Shown piece after piece: positions 36,180-49,700 of a stretch of 64,000 nt of DNA; the first letter of the stretch is position 1, and every line of letters starts with the position of its first letter. The stretch covers positions 1,625,732 through 1,689,731 of the forward strand of contig NW_019091377.1 of assembly GCF_001949145.1 (NCBI RefSeq). Direction: 5' to 3'. The stretch is from Acanthaster planci. Its lineage: Eukaryota > Echinodermata > Asteroidea > Valvatida > Acanthasteridae. The notes under the pieces were generated by a model. It saw nothing but the letters and a program-made list of their open reading frames with translations. It made no database searches and was not told the origin of the DNA. A program made the position numbers and the translations under genes.

Positions 36180-37743
36180 CTACTTGTCTACAGTACCAAA
36201 GGCATTCAAGATGTCAAGGAGGGCATCAACATCATCTGCCGCATCCTTGAACGAAAGCTGCAGAAAAGAATGGATTGAAAAAAACAAACATGTTTCATTG
36301 ATAATGCCTTTGCTTTCACCTCAACTGCATCTACCCCAGGGTTGAAGTGTGCCCTCACAGGCAAAGATGAGGCAGCTTGGCAGGGATTTTTGTGAAAGGG
36401 CTCATGCACCCAGCACAAATACATACACTTTACACCTGTGAGTGCACGTACTGAGTTTCCACCAAAGGACAGCCACTATTGCTTTGCAAAATACGCCCTC
36501 TCTTGTTCCTGCTTGGAGCAGATGGACCCTTCTGTTGCAGTCTCAGCAACTTCAGAGACACAACTTCCACTGCAACACCAAAGACGGGTGCGTGACGAAA
36601 TGCTAGAAATGTGGGTCCAAAGACTTGTCAGATGAAAGCCTTTTTGGTGGGTTTTAAACGCTTCTGGACCTACCTCCTTTTTCACTGCTGTTTTCTGCTT
36701 CTCCAGGAGTTCCCGGACAGCGGGCAGCTCAGCCTCAAACTTGTCCAGCTTGGCGCCGGCAATGTCGGCGCTGTCGTCGGGTCGCCCGCTGGTCTCTGCC
36801 CGTGATGAGATGTTCTTGAGCAGGTCTTCCCGTACCCCTTCCAGGAAGAGCGCCCCCTCGATGTATCCAAACTGCGAGAGGTAAGAATGCATCGTGATGG
36901 ACACAAAGTCAAGCAGCCCTTGTCAAATGATGCTGGCAAAATCCCAATCCTGTGGTTTTTCCATCGTGTTCATGTTTTGTTCCCTCTTTACTTGATTATG
37001 AAAAAGGCCAATGATAACCAGCGATGTCAGACTGCACCCAAAGGCTTGGTCCCAAATGGTCCACTACTGTAAGAAAGTCTAACCAGCTATCATCCAAGTG
37101 CCCTAAGTCGAACTTTTATTAATTATGACTGCTGAATGAACTTGGCCCAAGCACACAAGGATGGTTGGGGGGGGAAGAGGCAACAGGGCCATCCCTCTTC
37201 CAAAATAAAACAATTTTTAAGGCTATTTTATGGGACTATTATTTTCCTTCCATCCAAAGTGTGTAAAAAGGTGCTCCCCATTTCTTCCCTAAGACAGGCC
37301 AGAAAAGATTACACAAAACATGTCCAAATTTTGGCCCACCCCAAAATTGGGTTGTGGATCTGCCCTTGGAAGTGCATGCACATGATAAATCACACCAACA
37401 GAGATTGCCGCCTGGCTAAAACAAAAAAAAAGCCACCTACAAATTATGGGTGAAATTCAGCTCACCTCGCCGACAAACTCTTCTGCTTGCGCCACCGTCC
37501 TCGGGAACCCGTCTATCACAAACCCGTCGGCCGACGCGTTCTTCCTCACCTCCTCCCGCATGACACTGAGCAGGATCTCCTGCGGTGCCAGACTACCCGC
37601 CTGGATGGCCTGGGCCACCTCTTTACCCTCAGGTGTGTCCAAATTGGACAGCACCCTCAGGAGTTCACCGGCAGAAAGGTGGACCAATTGGTGCTGGGCG
37701 GCCATTTTCTTGGCAACTTCTTTCTTGCCAGAGCCAGGGCCAC
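36180..37743 (-). CDS. AK5: Adenylate kinase domain D4 (exons 22-24), degenerate
   Basis: About residues 865-1055. The P-loop reads [14 protein letters not shown]: the Lys stays but the following Gly-Thr has become Lys-Glu. The AMP-site block is intact in form ([17 protein letters not shown]). The LID region keeps AETSGRPDD, but the next conserved arginine block KKRL has become GAKL. The C-terminal helix is [20 protein letters not shown]. Loss of the Thr and of an arginine suggests weak or no catalysis. The P-loop is split by an intron after its first Gly, as in D1. The large exon 22 fuses the two exons that encode this part in D2 and D3. Confidence 0.82.
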
Positions 37744-40700
37744 CTGTTTAAAAAAAAATAAAACAAAAACAAATTAGCAACGCAAACTTTCAAAATGAGA
37801 TCCTGAAGTATCCATCCATACACTCCAGCAGGGTATAAATGCTGGTAATTAGTTTCAGGTAAGAGATTGGTATAATCCGATATTAAACTGTGCCATTCGA
37901 AAACACAGAAACTTTCTGAAGGAATAATTTAATGAAACAACCTTTTGCAGCAACGTTGCTGGTTAGTCCATGCCAAGCCGCTAAAAAGTCCATCACAAGT
38001 CATTCACTTGGCAGTCAAGTCACAAGCTTTCCAAAATGAACTGTGACAATAGTATTCCTTAGTCGTTCATCCCGTTACTTGTGACTGGTCTATCAAAGGT
38101 CTTATACATGTTCTTGGACAAGGACTTGAGCAGGACTTGACAACAGAATGTTTCAATTCAAGATACACAATTTTTTTTCTACAGCAGTTTTGGACATAGT
38201 GGTTTAAAGTGAATCTACACCTTTGATGATGGGCAAATCAGGGCTCACCAATGACAAAAATGAACTTCTGCCGTTTTGCTTGACTGGCAGGCTCGATACC
38301 GCGTTCTTTCAAAGCATCTTTCACAAGCATGAACACGCTGTCTGGATCCGTCTCGGCCGACACCTGTCATCGACAAAGCAAAATCCAGGACCAAAATTAT
38401 TCAAAAAACCTGCCACGGGAAATACTTCCTTTGTCATGTTTGTAAAAGATACTAACTAAAACGTATCTAATATCAACAATGCTTTCCTGAATAATGTCCA
38501 CTATTTGACAGGATTGTGGCAGGATTTGGGTTTATGACATGACCAACTATCTCAAAACTAAGTTGAGGTTGTCAAGAAATTGACCCAAAATTCTGACCAA
38601 CACTGCCAAAAGTTAAAAGTTTACAAGCAGTGTACATTGACTGTTCACAAAAGCACACGCTTTCTGTGCCCAAAAATGTACTTTGGATAACTTGGAAGAC
38701 TTAATAAGTCTAGACCTGTTTGTGGTGCAAATGGTCTGAAACCAAGACTACATGTACCTACTTCAGCTGCGTTTGGGTGAAGGTTCCCACAATTGAGCAT
38801 GTTATTAGGCTCTAAATCAGGAAGCAAAAGCTGTAATGCTCATGGGATTTGTACACAACCTGAAACTGCACAGTATAAGGCTGCATCAAAATCTTGGCTG
38901 TGGCTGGCAGTTGCACACGGATCTATGGGAAATGGAAGCGGCCGCTAGTCAGTGACTTCCATAGTTCCATGTGTTTATTCTTAGCCATAGCTAAGACTTT
39001 TTGATGAAGCCTGACTTCAACAAATATCACATTTCATACTTTGACAATCTTGTTCTTCTCTTCGTAGTGCACTACCACCGGCTCTGTGGCATTGTGGAAC
39101 GTCGTCAGTCTCTTCTTGATGGTTTCTTCATTGTCGTCCACCCGCCCGCTTGTCTCGGCACGCTTCAGGAGCCTGGCCGTCATGGTTTCATCAGACACCT
39201 CGAAGTAGAGAGCGCAGGTGCACTCAGTGATCTGACCCACCCCCGAAATATGTAAAAGAGATGAAACTTATGGTAAGCGGAGTTTAAATTTCATATTTAT
39301 GCATGCAGCTGTCTTACATCATTTCAGTCGCAATAACATTAAATCCTTGCCGAAAAGTGATTGTAACTAGCACCAGCATACCACAAGAAGGCATGTTGCA
39401 GGCCTTTAGCAAAGATGGTGAAGTTTAGTCTAGAAAATGAGCAGGTAAAAGGCATTTGTGGCAGCAGACTGTGGATCACACCCACTAGCCTGACACTTTA
39501 TGTGTCACAAGCACTGACTACAATTATTGCCGTGATTGCCTTGACCAAAGGCTAGTGTGTTGCTGTATTCGGAGGCCATGCAGTGTCCTGTGGTAAATAT
39601 TATAAGTGGCATCAATTTGGCGCTGCGAGGCATCTTGCTGTTGTCTGCAGCAAAGGGTTGGAGGACTTCATATCGTCAAGGTGAGTGGACGGCACCATGG
39701 CAAATGTAATAAGATTCTGCAAATCTTCAGATGGCAGTTTGGGGTGAGTGATGGGTGTGGGATAATGGGTGTAGTCACATTTAGTGGTGGTCATGGCACC
39801 TTCGGTAGACAGCAGCAAGAGTTGATGAAGGAGTTACCAAACGATGCGGCAGGCTGTCAGTGCATGAGGACATGACAAAACTGACAATGCAGCTATGTCT
39901 GTAAACTGACCTGCTTCTCAAACTCAATCCCCTGCTGGACCTCTCGTGGGTAGCCATCAATCAGATAGCCGGTGGATGTGTCTGCCTTGGCTAACATGTT
40001 CTCCTTCAGTAGCTCAAGGACTGTCTCCTGAATATTGGAAAAGAGAAATGGACAGGATTTGAGATTGACAGTTTGACAGATTGACATTATGAGTGAAACT
40101 TCTAGTTCTTCATTTAAGCACTGCGTTTGCCCAATCCAAGCAACTGGAGGTGCAAACCTGAGCGATACTGAAACACACTCACCTGTGGCACAAGGTCTCC
40201 ATTCTCCATAATGGCTGTTAACTTCTGACCCCTCTCTGACCCTGACTTGACCTCTGCCCTCAGGAGGTCACCGGATGACAAGTGCGTGAACCCGTAGTTG
40301 TTGACAAGCTTCTCACACTGGGTGCCTTTGCCAGACCCTGGCCCTCCGATGACAAAAATGATCTTACACTTCTTCAGCTTTTCGGCTGCAGAATCTGCAA
40401 ACACAATTGAAACAGAAACGTCAAATTTGATAAGCAACTTCCGTTTTAACACAATCCGTGAATAGTATGTGGAGCTATGGCAACCATAGAAACATATGCA
40501 TAGAACACACTTCATATCTGCAAACTGGATGTCGGCGAAGTGGATTTGTGATGGAAATTAAATCAATACCACATATACATTGTGGACTTTGTTTCATTTG
40601 TTAAACTGGTAAGACATAATAACTTGGCGCCACCACACTGCGTGTTACACAAGTTTTTATATTAAGGAATGAATGCATTTTGGTATCATGTCCAAACACT

Positions 40701-43700
40701 TTCTTTGTCAAAGAGACATTTAACGTGCTGATATGACCCACACACAGGATACCTTATCATTACAGCAATGGCTTCTATAACCTACGTGAGTCTGCTTTTG
40801 AAGACACAGAACTCTTTCTTCCCTCCAACTGTTGGCAATATGCAAGCAGTGGGAATCTTGCAAACATTCAAAGCCAGAGCTGAGACAACTTCTTTGCCAC
40901 ACGGAGAGATGCACGGATCTTTGCTTACCTTGGCTGGCAGGCTCAATGCCACGTTCTTTCAAGGCATCTTTCACCAGTGAGAACACACTGTCAGGATCTA
41001 TTTCAGCCGATACCTATCACAGACAACGAAAACAAGGAATGGCAAGTTACTTCCGACAATTAACACAAGAAGTGTGTCCTACTCTACAAATGCAATACGC
41101 TTTAAACACTACTTTAACCATAACTGGCCACTCACACGTCACAGTGGATTCTACAGAGTTGGGGTTCTCTGTTAATAAACTACAATGTATGCATCTAACA
41201 GCCTTTAACAAGCTAAGACATCTATGATCTACCACTCAAAATCGAGGTTGGGGTCGCAAGAATTTATTTCCGTTTGCAATTGTATGTACTACTGGTGAAA
41301 TTAAACACACTTGCAATGCAAATTCTGCCATGTCCATGGCTGCCAAAGCTTTCTGTACAGAAAACTGTGAGGGCCCTAAAGCATAGCTGATTCCTGCCTG
41401 GTTTTCAATGTGGGTGAGTAATGCTTGCCAGTCCTAAGCTGTCAGACTCTCAACCAATAAAAACTAGCCTGAGTGTTAACAGGATTTCTTAATCATCCCA
41501 GCCTAACTTTCAAAATCTAATGCTACACACTTTCACGATCTTGTTCTTCTCTTCGTAGTGCACTACCACCGGCTCTGTGGCAGAGTGGAAGGTCGTCAGT
41601 CTCTTTTTGATGGTTTCTTCGTTGTCGTCCACCCGCCCGCTTGTCTCGGCACGCTTCAGGAGCCTGGCCGTCATGGTCTCATCGGACACCTCAAAGTAGA
41701 GAGCGCAGGTGCACTCAGTGATCTGGACCACCCCAAAAAATGTCAGAGAAAAATGGTAAGCAAAGTTGAATTTCATACATAACACTTGCACTTGAGTCAC
41801 ATTACCACTGCAACTAAAATGTTGCAGCTACATAGATATTCTACCGGCTGGGGAGCTGTGCAATGAGTGTTAACTGTGGGTTGTCAATCACAGTTTATTG
41901 TGACACGGGAATTTGAATATACAACTGCGGCAACCTTGTAATCTTTGTGAAGCAGATAAATTTACGGGATTGAAAGTCTTCATTTCCTCACAGTCAATGG
42001 AAGCTTTTACAGCGAATGCAATATCATCAATACTCTACATTTGGCAGTTAAGCAAGTCAAATACGGGTACCAGTACGTGTACTCTAAGTTGTGATAAGAC
42101 CATTGGTAGAAAGCAGCATGGTGTTGATGAAGGAGTTACCAAATGATGCTGCAAGCTATCAATGCACCTAGACATGAAAGTACTGATGATGCAGTTAGGT
42201 CGGTAACTAACCTGCTTCTCAAACTCGATCCCCTGCTGGACCTCTCTTGGGTAACCATCAATCAGATAGCCGGTGGACGTGTCTGCCTTGGCTAACATGT
42301 TCTCCTTCAGTAGCTCAAGGACTGTCTCCTAAATATTGGAAAGAGAAATGTACGAAACTTGAGATTGACAACTGATTTCATTATCAGCAAAACCATGCAG
42401 ACACACCCAAGATATAATCAAATGAGAAACAAATTCTTTATTTAAGCACTGCATTTCCCCAATCCAAGCAATTCCACAGAGGTACAAAACTGAAAGACCC
42501 CGAAACACACTCACCTGTGGCACAAGGTCTCCATTCTCCATAATGGCTGTTAGCCTCTGACCCCTCTCTGATCCTGACTTGACCTCTGCCCTCAGGAGGT
42601 CGCCGGATGACAAGTGCGTGAACCCGTAGTTGCTGACAAGCTTCTCACACTGGGTGCCCTTGCCAGACCCTGGCCCTCCGATGACAAAGATGATCTTACA
42701 CTTCTTCAGCTTCTCTGCTGCAATTTTAAAAAAAAGACACAGGATCGAACAAATTAAGGGCCCACTTTAACTCTTACATGTTGTTCATGCCAGAGCAATT
42801 TAGGCCACATTTTCAGCTTCAAACCAAACCCAGGAACAGCATGAAGAGCTCTGGTAACCAGGCCAGACACACTTCCTGTTGACAACTGCATCTACTCTTG
42901 AAACACTAGAGCCCCACAGTGCTACAGCAGCACTGTTTCCCAAGTTATTTCTAATTTCACGTCGCATTGGTAGCCAGCACATAAGCACATTAGATGGTGT
43001 TCTCTGAAAGTGCGCCCTCAACTACTCATGGACAATGCACAATACATCACATCAATTTCAACATTGTGCATTCTTTCGGCCAAGGTTATGTTTCATCGAA
43101 ATGTGCACAGTGGAGAATTATGACTTACCAGCCTCTTCATCTGCTACTCTCCCCTTGTCCCCGGTTATGAATGCCTTTTCTTCGGTGATTGGCTCTTCCT
43201 CCACTGAAATAGAAACAGAAGTTCCCAACGAAGGAAAAATTTACCCAGTGTTGAGGGCTTCTAAGGTCAACTATACTGTCAATCTGCCATAGTGCCATGA
43301 AGCAATGTTGCCTAATTTGTCCGGCACCAATCATTCAACGATACTCTCTTTGACAAAAGTGGTCAGAAATCATAGTTGAGTGTCAAGCAAGGCAAAGTTC
43401 AGACAAGTTCAGGACTTACCCTCTGGCTGGGCCGCTGGTTGGGCCTCTGCATTCTCTTCACCTTCCTGATTACCTGTTGACGTGTCCAAATGCAAAGCAA
43501 ACTCTTAACTACATGTATGTACACAATGCATAAAGTGTTAGAAAATTGTGACAGTTGACATTTCGTTTAAGAGTCATTGTTCACTAGTAGTAGTTATGCA
43601 AACTGTGGCAGTAATTGCTAATGTCAACACGTATGGTTTACTGGGGTTGGGACGACAACATCGTCCCAGAATTGCCAGTGGCTATTCACAAAAGCCACAG

Positions 43701-46700
43701 CAGCAGCCCCCAAATATCTGACTCGGTCAATCAGGCTACAGCCGTTCCCCCTATCCTGATTGGCTAAAGTGCATGAATTGGAAGCCCTCTCACCACACTT
43801 CCCATTCCCTACCCACCTTTTTCAAGCTTTCCAAACATTTCCATCATTTTCAGGCCTTCGACGCCCAGAGCCTCTTTCTGTAGGTGACAAGAATGAAGAA
43901 CTGAAATAAAAACAAACTATAATAAAACAAAAGTATTATTGGTCCTTACTTTTTGTTCCCGCGAAATGAGTCTTAAAAGCAGTAAGAGTGTGACATACAT
44001 GTATGTAGAAGAATATACTACAGTTTATATACATCAATATGTGGTCTGTCTGGAACATATGGTGGCAGTAATCCTTTTTTAACTGTTTTCGGACTTTCTT
44101 AGACTGTATTACAACAGTAGAATAATGTATTTTGTTGATCCAGGCGGTATAGGTTAAGCTCTCGTGCACACTCATGAGCACCCAGCAGCCATTTGGTAGA
44201 AAAAAAGTACAAAGCCCTTTAACAGTGAAAACTAAGGGTAAAATACACATGAAGGCAAGTTGATGTATCGTTGCAGACCGGACTGCGACTGCTTTTGTTG
44301 GAGATTCTTGGAAGAAATTTTTCTCTGTGGAACATTAGTTTCTATTTTCGAGGGTTTAACTTGGAAGTGAGCCTGAAAAAACTCACTTCTTCTGCTGTCT
44401 TGTCCACAATGCTCTTTTCCGCATTGGAGTCTCCCGTTCCTTCTTCGTCTGATAAGTGAAATAGAAACATGTCAAATCCATGTCACATTCTCACAGAGTC
44501 AATTAACAATTATCAGCTGCTGTGATGTGGGATATAATGTTTTTAACACCCAAGGTCTCACAGAGCTCCAGGCATTTATGTAGGTGAAAGTACCACAGGT
44601 ACGAATGAATACGTGTTGTCTCGCTAGCAGTCCCTGCATTACGGTGTGGACTGTGGAGCGGGGAACTAATGTAGCCTATGATATCACAATGTGATTTGCG
44701 TAAGGATGAACGTCACATGTATTTTTATGATCCGGCCATGTGATCAGTCTGAGCCAATGAAAATAGGGTAATCAAGACAACACTACAACAAAACCTGTTT
44801 TTCTCTTTTCATTTGATATTCTCCCTGAATCCGTCTACCCCGAATCCTTCTACTCATTATTGCTTCCCACAGCAACACTCTGGACTGGAATAACGCCGAG
44901 AGTTTCAGCAATCTGTGGCATTCAAGTTATCAGTTGCCAGCACTGTTGCAATGGGATAACAGCACTGTGCAACCACTATGAAACAACAACATCACCTCGC
45001 AACAACTTGAGGTATAATGTGCCCAGATCAGTTCATTTTTCCCAGAGTTACTGACATGCGATTCCATTCTGTGGTGTTGGAGTTTTACCACTCTGAGTGG
45101 ACCGGTAGCAGCGTAATATATATCAAATTACACATGGCTAAACCAAAGCTATACTCTTGAAAATCTGTTGGATTACCTCTTGTGCCTTGCTTGGAACCTG
45201 ACATGTTGCCCGGTGATCCAGTGAGAACTACTTCCTGCTGCAGACAACACAAAATGGAAACTGACTTTAAAAAAATGGCACGTCAGCTAACATGGTTGGT
45301 TGGTTGGCAGGCAAACGTTCAACGTTATGAGCATCGTTGACCTTCAGTGGTACGTGGAATGGGTGTATGTGGAATGGGTGACCAGGACGACTAGCTGGCT
45401 GGTTTAGATATGTGGACTGTACCACAAACCTTCCATTCAATCAAGTGTCCCACTATAAGAAGTCAATAACTTTTCATTCACTGAGTGTCTTTTTCCATTG
45501 AAAAAAAGACCTACAGTACATGTACATGTATAACACACTCAATGTTACAAAAGAAATCCCTCCATTTTGCACATAATGTACCCAAAAGCAAATGACTAAT
45601 CACATCACTTTGTTCTGCCAATTTGATAACGGAATTGTTACAAATGATACAAAAGAGCAGCCATTACAGAACAGATTTTCTTGTGGGGGTGTGCAAAAAT
45701 TTATGGCCGAGCCTCACCTCTTCCGCTGTCTCCGGAATGTTCTTCGCCTGCCCCTCAGCCCCATTTGCCTCGGTCTTCATGTCGGTTTTGATCGGGGGAA
45801 GTGGACTAGCAGCTTGTCCCATGCCAGCTGGAGAACAACACAAAGTCCATCTTAACTTACACTCTACATTTTGCCCAAGGTTGAAAAGTGTTAACTAAAC
45901 ATGAGAATGGGAAATGAAGCAAGTAGGTCAGACTCATCTTCTAGCTACATGTACTTACTATTACTGGCATCTGATGCACTCTGCGTGAAGAAACGAGAGT
46001 CAAACAAGTTGGCGATGTCATAGAACACTTCCTCCACGTCGCGATCACAGTTGACCTATCAATTAATGACAGTAAGATTGATTTGGCTTTATTAACTGTT
46101 TACAGAATATTTTAAGAAAACAATCTCCCACCACTTTTAAAAACAGATTTCATGCCTTAAGTTTAAGATTTCAAAAACATCTATGAATGAAGCACAGAAA
46201 CATGTATCCTGAAAAGAAAAATTTTTTTTTTATTGAACTAAAGCAGCAAAAATTACCCCCCCCCAAACTGTATTCAAATCACATTTGGCTCTGACCATGT
46301 GGTTGACAGCAGGAGGCAGGGCAGTTTGCAGTAAACCTATGTGGTAAAATTTGCTTCGCAAAAAAGAATGATAGTTTTGAGGATATCTAACTGCTTAAAT
46401 AGTATTCAGTCCTAGCAAAACCAGTCAAAAGCATAAACCTACTTTGCCCTCACAAACAAATTAGTACATATCTTAAATGTGATCAGTGTACCTGGTGCAG
46501 GACACTTTTCTGTCGGAAGTAGTCCACCACGCCTGGCACACTGCTGTGGAAGCTGGCTAGCCTGTTGGTGATGGCTGAATCTGTGTCATCCAACCGGCCA
46601 CTGGTGTCCTTACGTTTCTCCAGGCGAAACCTGAGTCGGGTCTCATCACACATCAGGTACAAGACCAGATCGACGGCTCCGAACTGTACAAAGAAAATGA

Positions 46701-49700
46701 AGCATTTATCCATGAAAACTACTATTTAATTGACAAAGCTTTTAACTGAGCTGCACTCTCTGATTATTGTCATAAATACCCTTAGAAGTAAAAATAGAAA
46801 GACACTGCAATTATTGATAAGTTCTTGGATGTTGTTAAGTCACTGCTTAGCTGCAATCCTCTCACTGTGCACATTCAGTTGAAAATTGGTTGATTGTACA
46901 GTGTGCCAATCCTGCAAGCAGTGTTTCCACTTTTGCATTCTCATTGCTATTGACGCTGCAGATTTTCATCCTTTATCATATTACTTTCGTACAAAGATGT
47001 AGCAAATTTGTGTACATTCAGTTGAAAGCTGGAACAGGATGCCAGTGTTGCATGCAACACATCCTTTTTTGCCTTGCACAAGTAAAGCTACGGTACAAGC
47101 TCCAAGCTCAGGTATTGTACAGTATCTAGTACAGCAAGTAAAACCTCCATCGTCAAATAGTCTAGAAATACACATTAAAAAACTGAAACATACCTCCTTC
47201 TCAAAAGCCTGCACCTGCTCCATGCCCCGGGGGTACCCCTCTATGATAAATCCCAGGAGGTCTGGCTGTTTCTGCACCTTGCTCCCTATCTTGGCCTGCA
47301 CCAACTCAAAGGCCGTCTCCTACATTTTGATGACGAAAGCACAAATTTTCATGGCAAAAAATTGTGCAACTGCATAAGAAAGCAGGGTTTAAGCCAACCT
47401 ACGAAAAAGGGGCATCCACATGATACATGTACAATGAAGATTGACAAAACAAGGCATGCACAATAACTGATGAGGTTTCTGCAAGATGCCTAGATATCTA
47501 TATCAGTAAAGTTTTTACCGGAGAGTTTTTACTAGAAACTTTGCCACAAGACCAGAAATGTGTGTTCCTGGTAACTGTGTTTGATCTGCATTTTAATGGA
47601 CCACTTGCATGTCTGAGTCAGGATTTGCCAACGGAACATTTCCGAGGACAAAGGGACAAGAACGTCATGTTGCACACTTGACACTCATCATGCAGGAAGT
47701 GCATTACGACAGGATTCCCCTGCATTTAAAAATTCCATGATTATTCCCTCATTTTTCCCTGATGAATTTTGAGAATTCCAGGATAGTTACTAGTCGTTTG
47801 ATCTGTTTTCCGTTTGATATCTCTAGAAGCAACTGTAGCCAATCATCGAGTGGATGAACTTGAGACAGAATATAACAGACTGACTACTTTCCTATTTGGA
47901 CCAATCAATTCCCGGTTTTTTTCCTGCCCAGAGAAAGGGAAACTCATTTCCAAGGTTTTCCGTGATTTCTAGGATGGCTGAGGAACCCTGTGCTGACAAC
48001 CAGCCCCAGTAGTAGGAACAATGCATGCCATTTTTGGTCGGGAACCGTTTTTTGTGGCTAAGCGAATATCTCTGTAAGCTAAGCCAATTTCCATACTCCA
48101 ATCAACTGGTCCTTGGTCGGTACTTACGTGGGGCACCATCTGTCCACTCAGCACCAGGTCTGCCAGCATCTCCCATTTCCCCTTGGGGTATTTCTTGATT
48201 TTCCTCCTCAGCATGTGACCCACCGAGATGTGCAGGTAGCCGCTGTAGCGATTGGTCAGCCGCTTGCAGTGTTCGCTCTTGCTGCTGCCCGGCCCACCTG
48301 TTGTCCAACAGAGTGGACACATGCGAATTGGTATCATTATCAGTATCCTGAGCATTTTGAAGTTAACATTGTGACTGGACCCCACAGAATTAACTTTAAG
48401 GCCATTCTTTGAGTAATGTACGTTAAAGCTTTCATTAGAAAGACCAAATAGAGGTCTCACTTTGTCATGCTGGGCCAAATTTCAGGGTGCTGCTCACGGT
48501 TATGCTATTTTTTTGCTAAACACAGCTTAAAGTCTGAAGTTGGCACAACTCTCTCTATATACAGCTCTCAGGTTGAAGTTTGGCACCCTTCCGCCATCCT
48601 CACCAAAAGTGAACAGTGCATCATCTCCAGTTGTACGATGGGCCAGTTTGGCACAAGTGCTGACTTGCAGGCCAGTGGCCATATTTGAATATTTGGTTCA
48701 AACTGGACAAAGTGTTCTTGAAGTACAATTTCCTCTTTAAAAAAAAAAAACCCCAAAAAACAAAAAAAAAACCACAAAAAGTAACAACAAATACAGCCCA
48801 TAATAAAACACAAGTCGCTGGCTTTTTTAACTGTACCTCGGCACCATTTCCTGTTTGATACAGATGCCTTGGAAAAATTGCTTAATTTTAGGGCCTAATA
48901 AATGCATGTGATAAATCGAGGCAATCTTACCAACAACAAAGATGAACCTGGTGTGAGGGGGCGGGACTCCTTGCTTGGCTGTGGCAACCACTCCTGGGGA
49001 TGTAGGGATGGGCGGTAGAGGGCTGCTACGCTTCATCTCCAACGGAACCTCTGAAAAAGAGTGGGGGGGAGGGAACATGTTCTTAATCAATGCAGATTTC
49101 CAACAATATTACAAGGAACCTTCCTGAATCAGCCATATTCTTTGTACCTGACACTTCCAAGGGGTGTCAATTAAGCAACATAAAATAGTAGCTTGACCCA
49201 TCTTCATGAATCCCATAAAATCCTATCAAGCCTACCAGTGCATTTTGAAGGATCTGGGAAGGATACGGTACATTTTGGCAGCAAAGTTACGCTGTTCTAA
49301 TCCAAAAATTATACTGCATTAGCTTACATGTTTGTGTCGATTGGAATGGAAAATCTTTTACTGATTCTGACATTAGCATGTTGAATACAGTTATACTTTT
49401 GAAGCGCAGTTGCAAAAACATGTTTTTCTTTTGCTGCTGCTTTTTTTATATCCAGAAGCTGTGAATTGAACCAAATATTTCCTATTTGCACAAGTCACAG
49501 ATTTTAAAACTTAAAAACTGTGCATCCAATCAGCTTCCCTGTTATACACCCACTTCAAATTAACATCTAGATGAATTTTGCATCTTGTATGCTGATTGGT
49601 CCAAAGTTTGTCCATCAACCCAGTAAGTAAATACTTGAAGCATAATGGCAGTACAAGACGTGTACCTGTAGTGAAAGTTGGCTCTCGCTCCATGGGAGCA

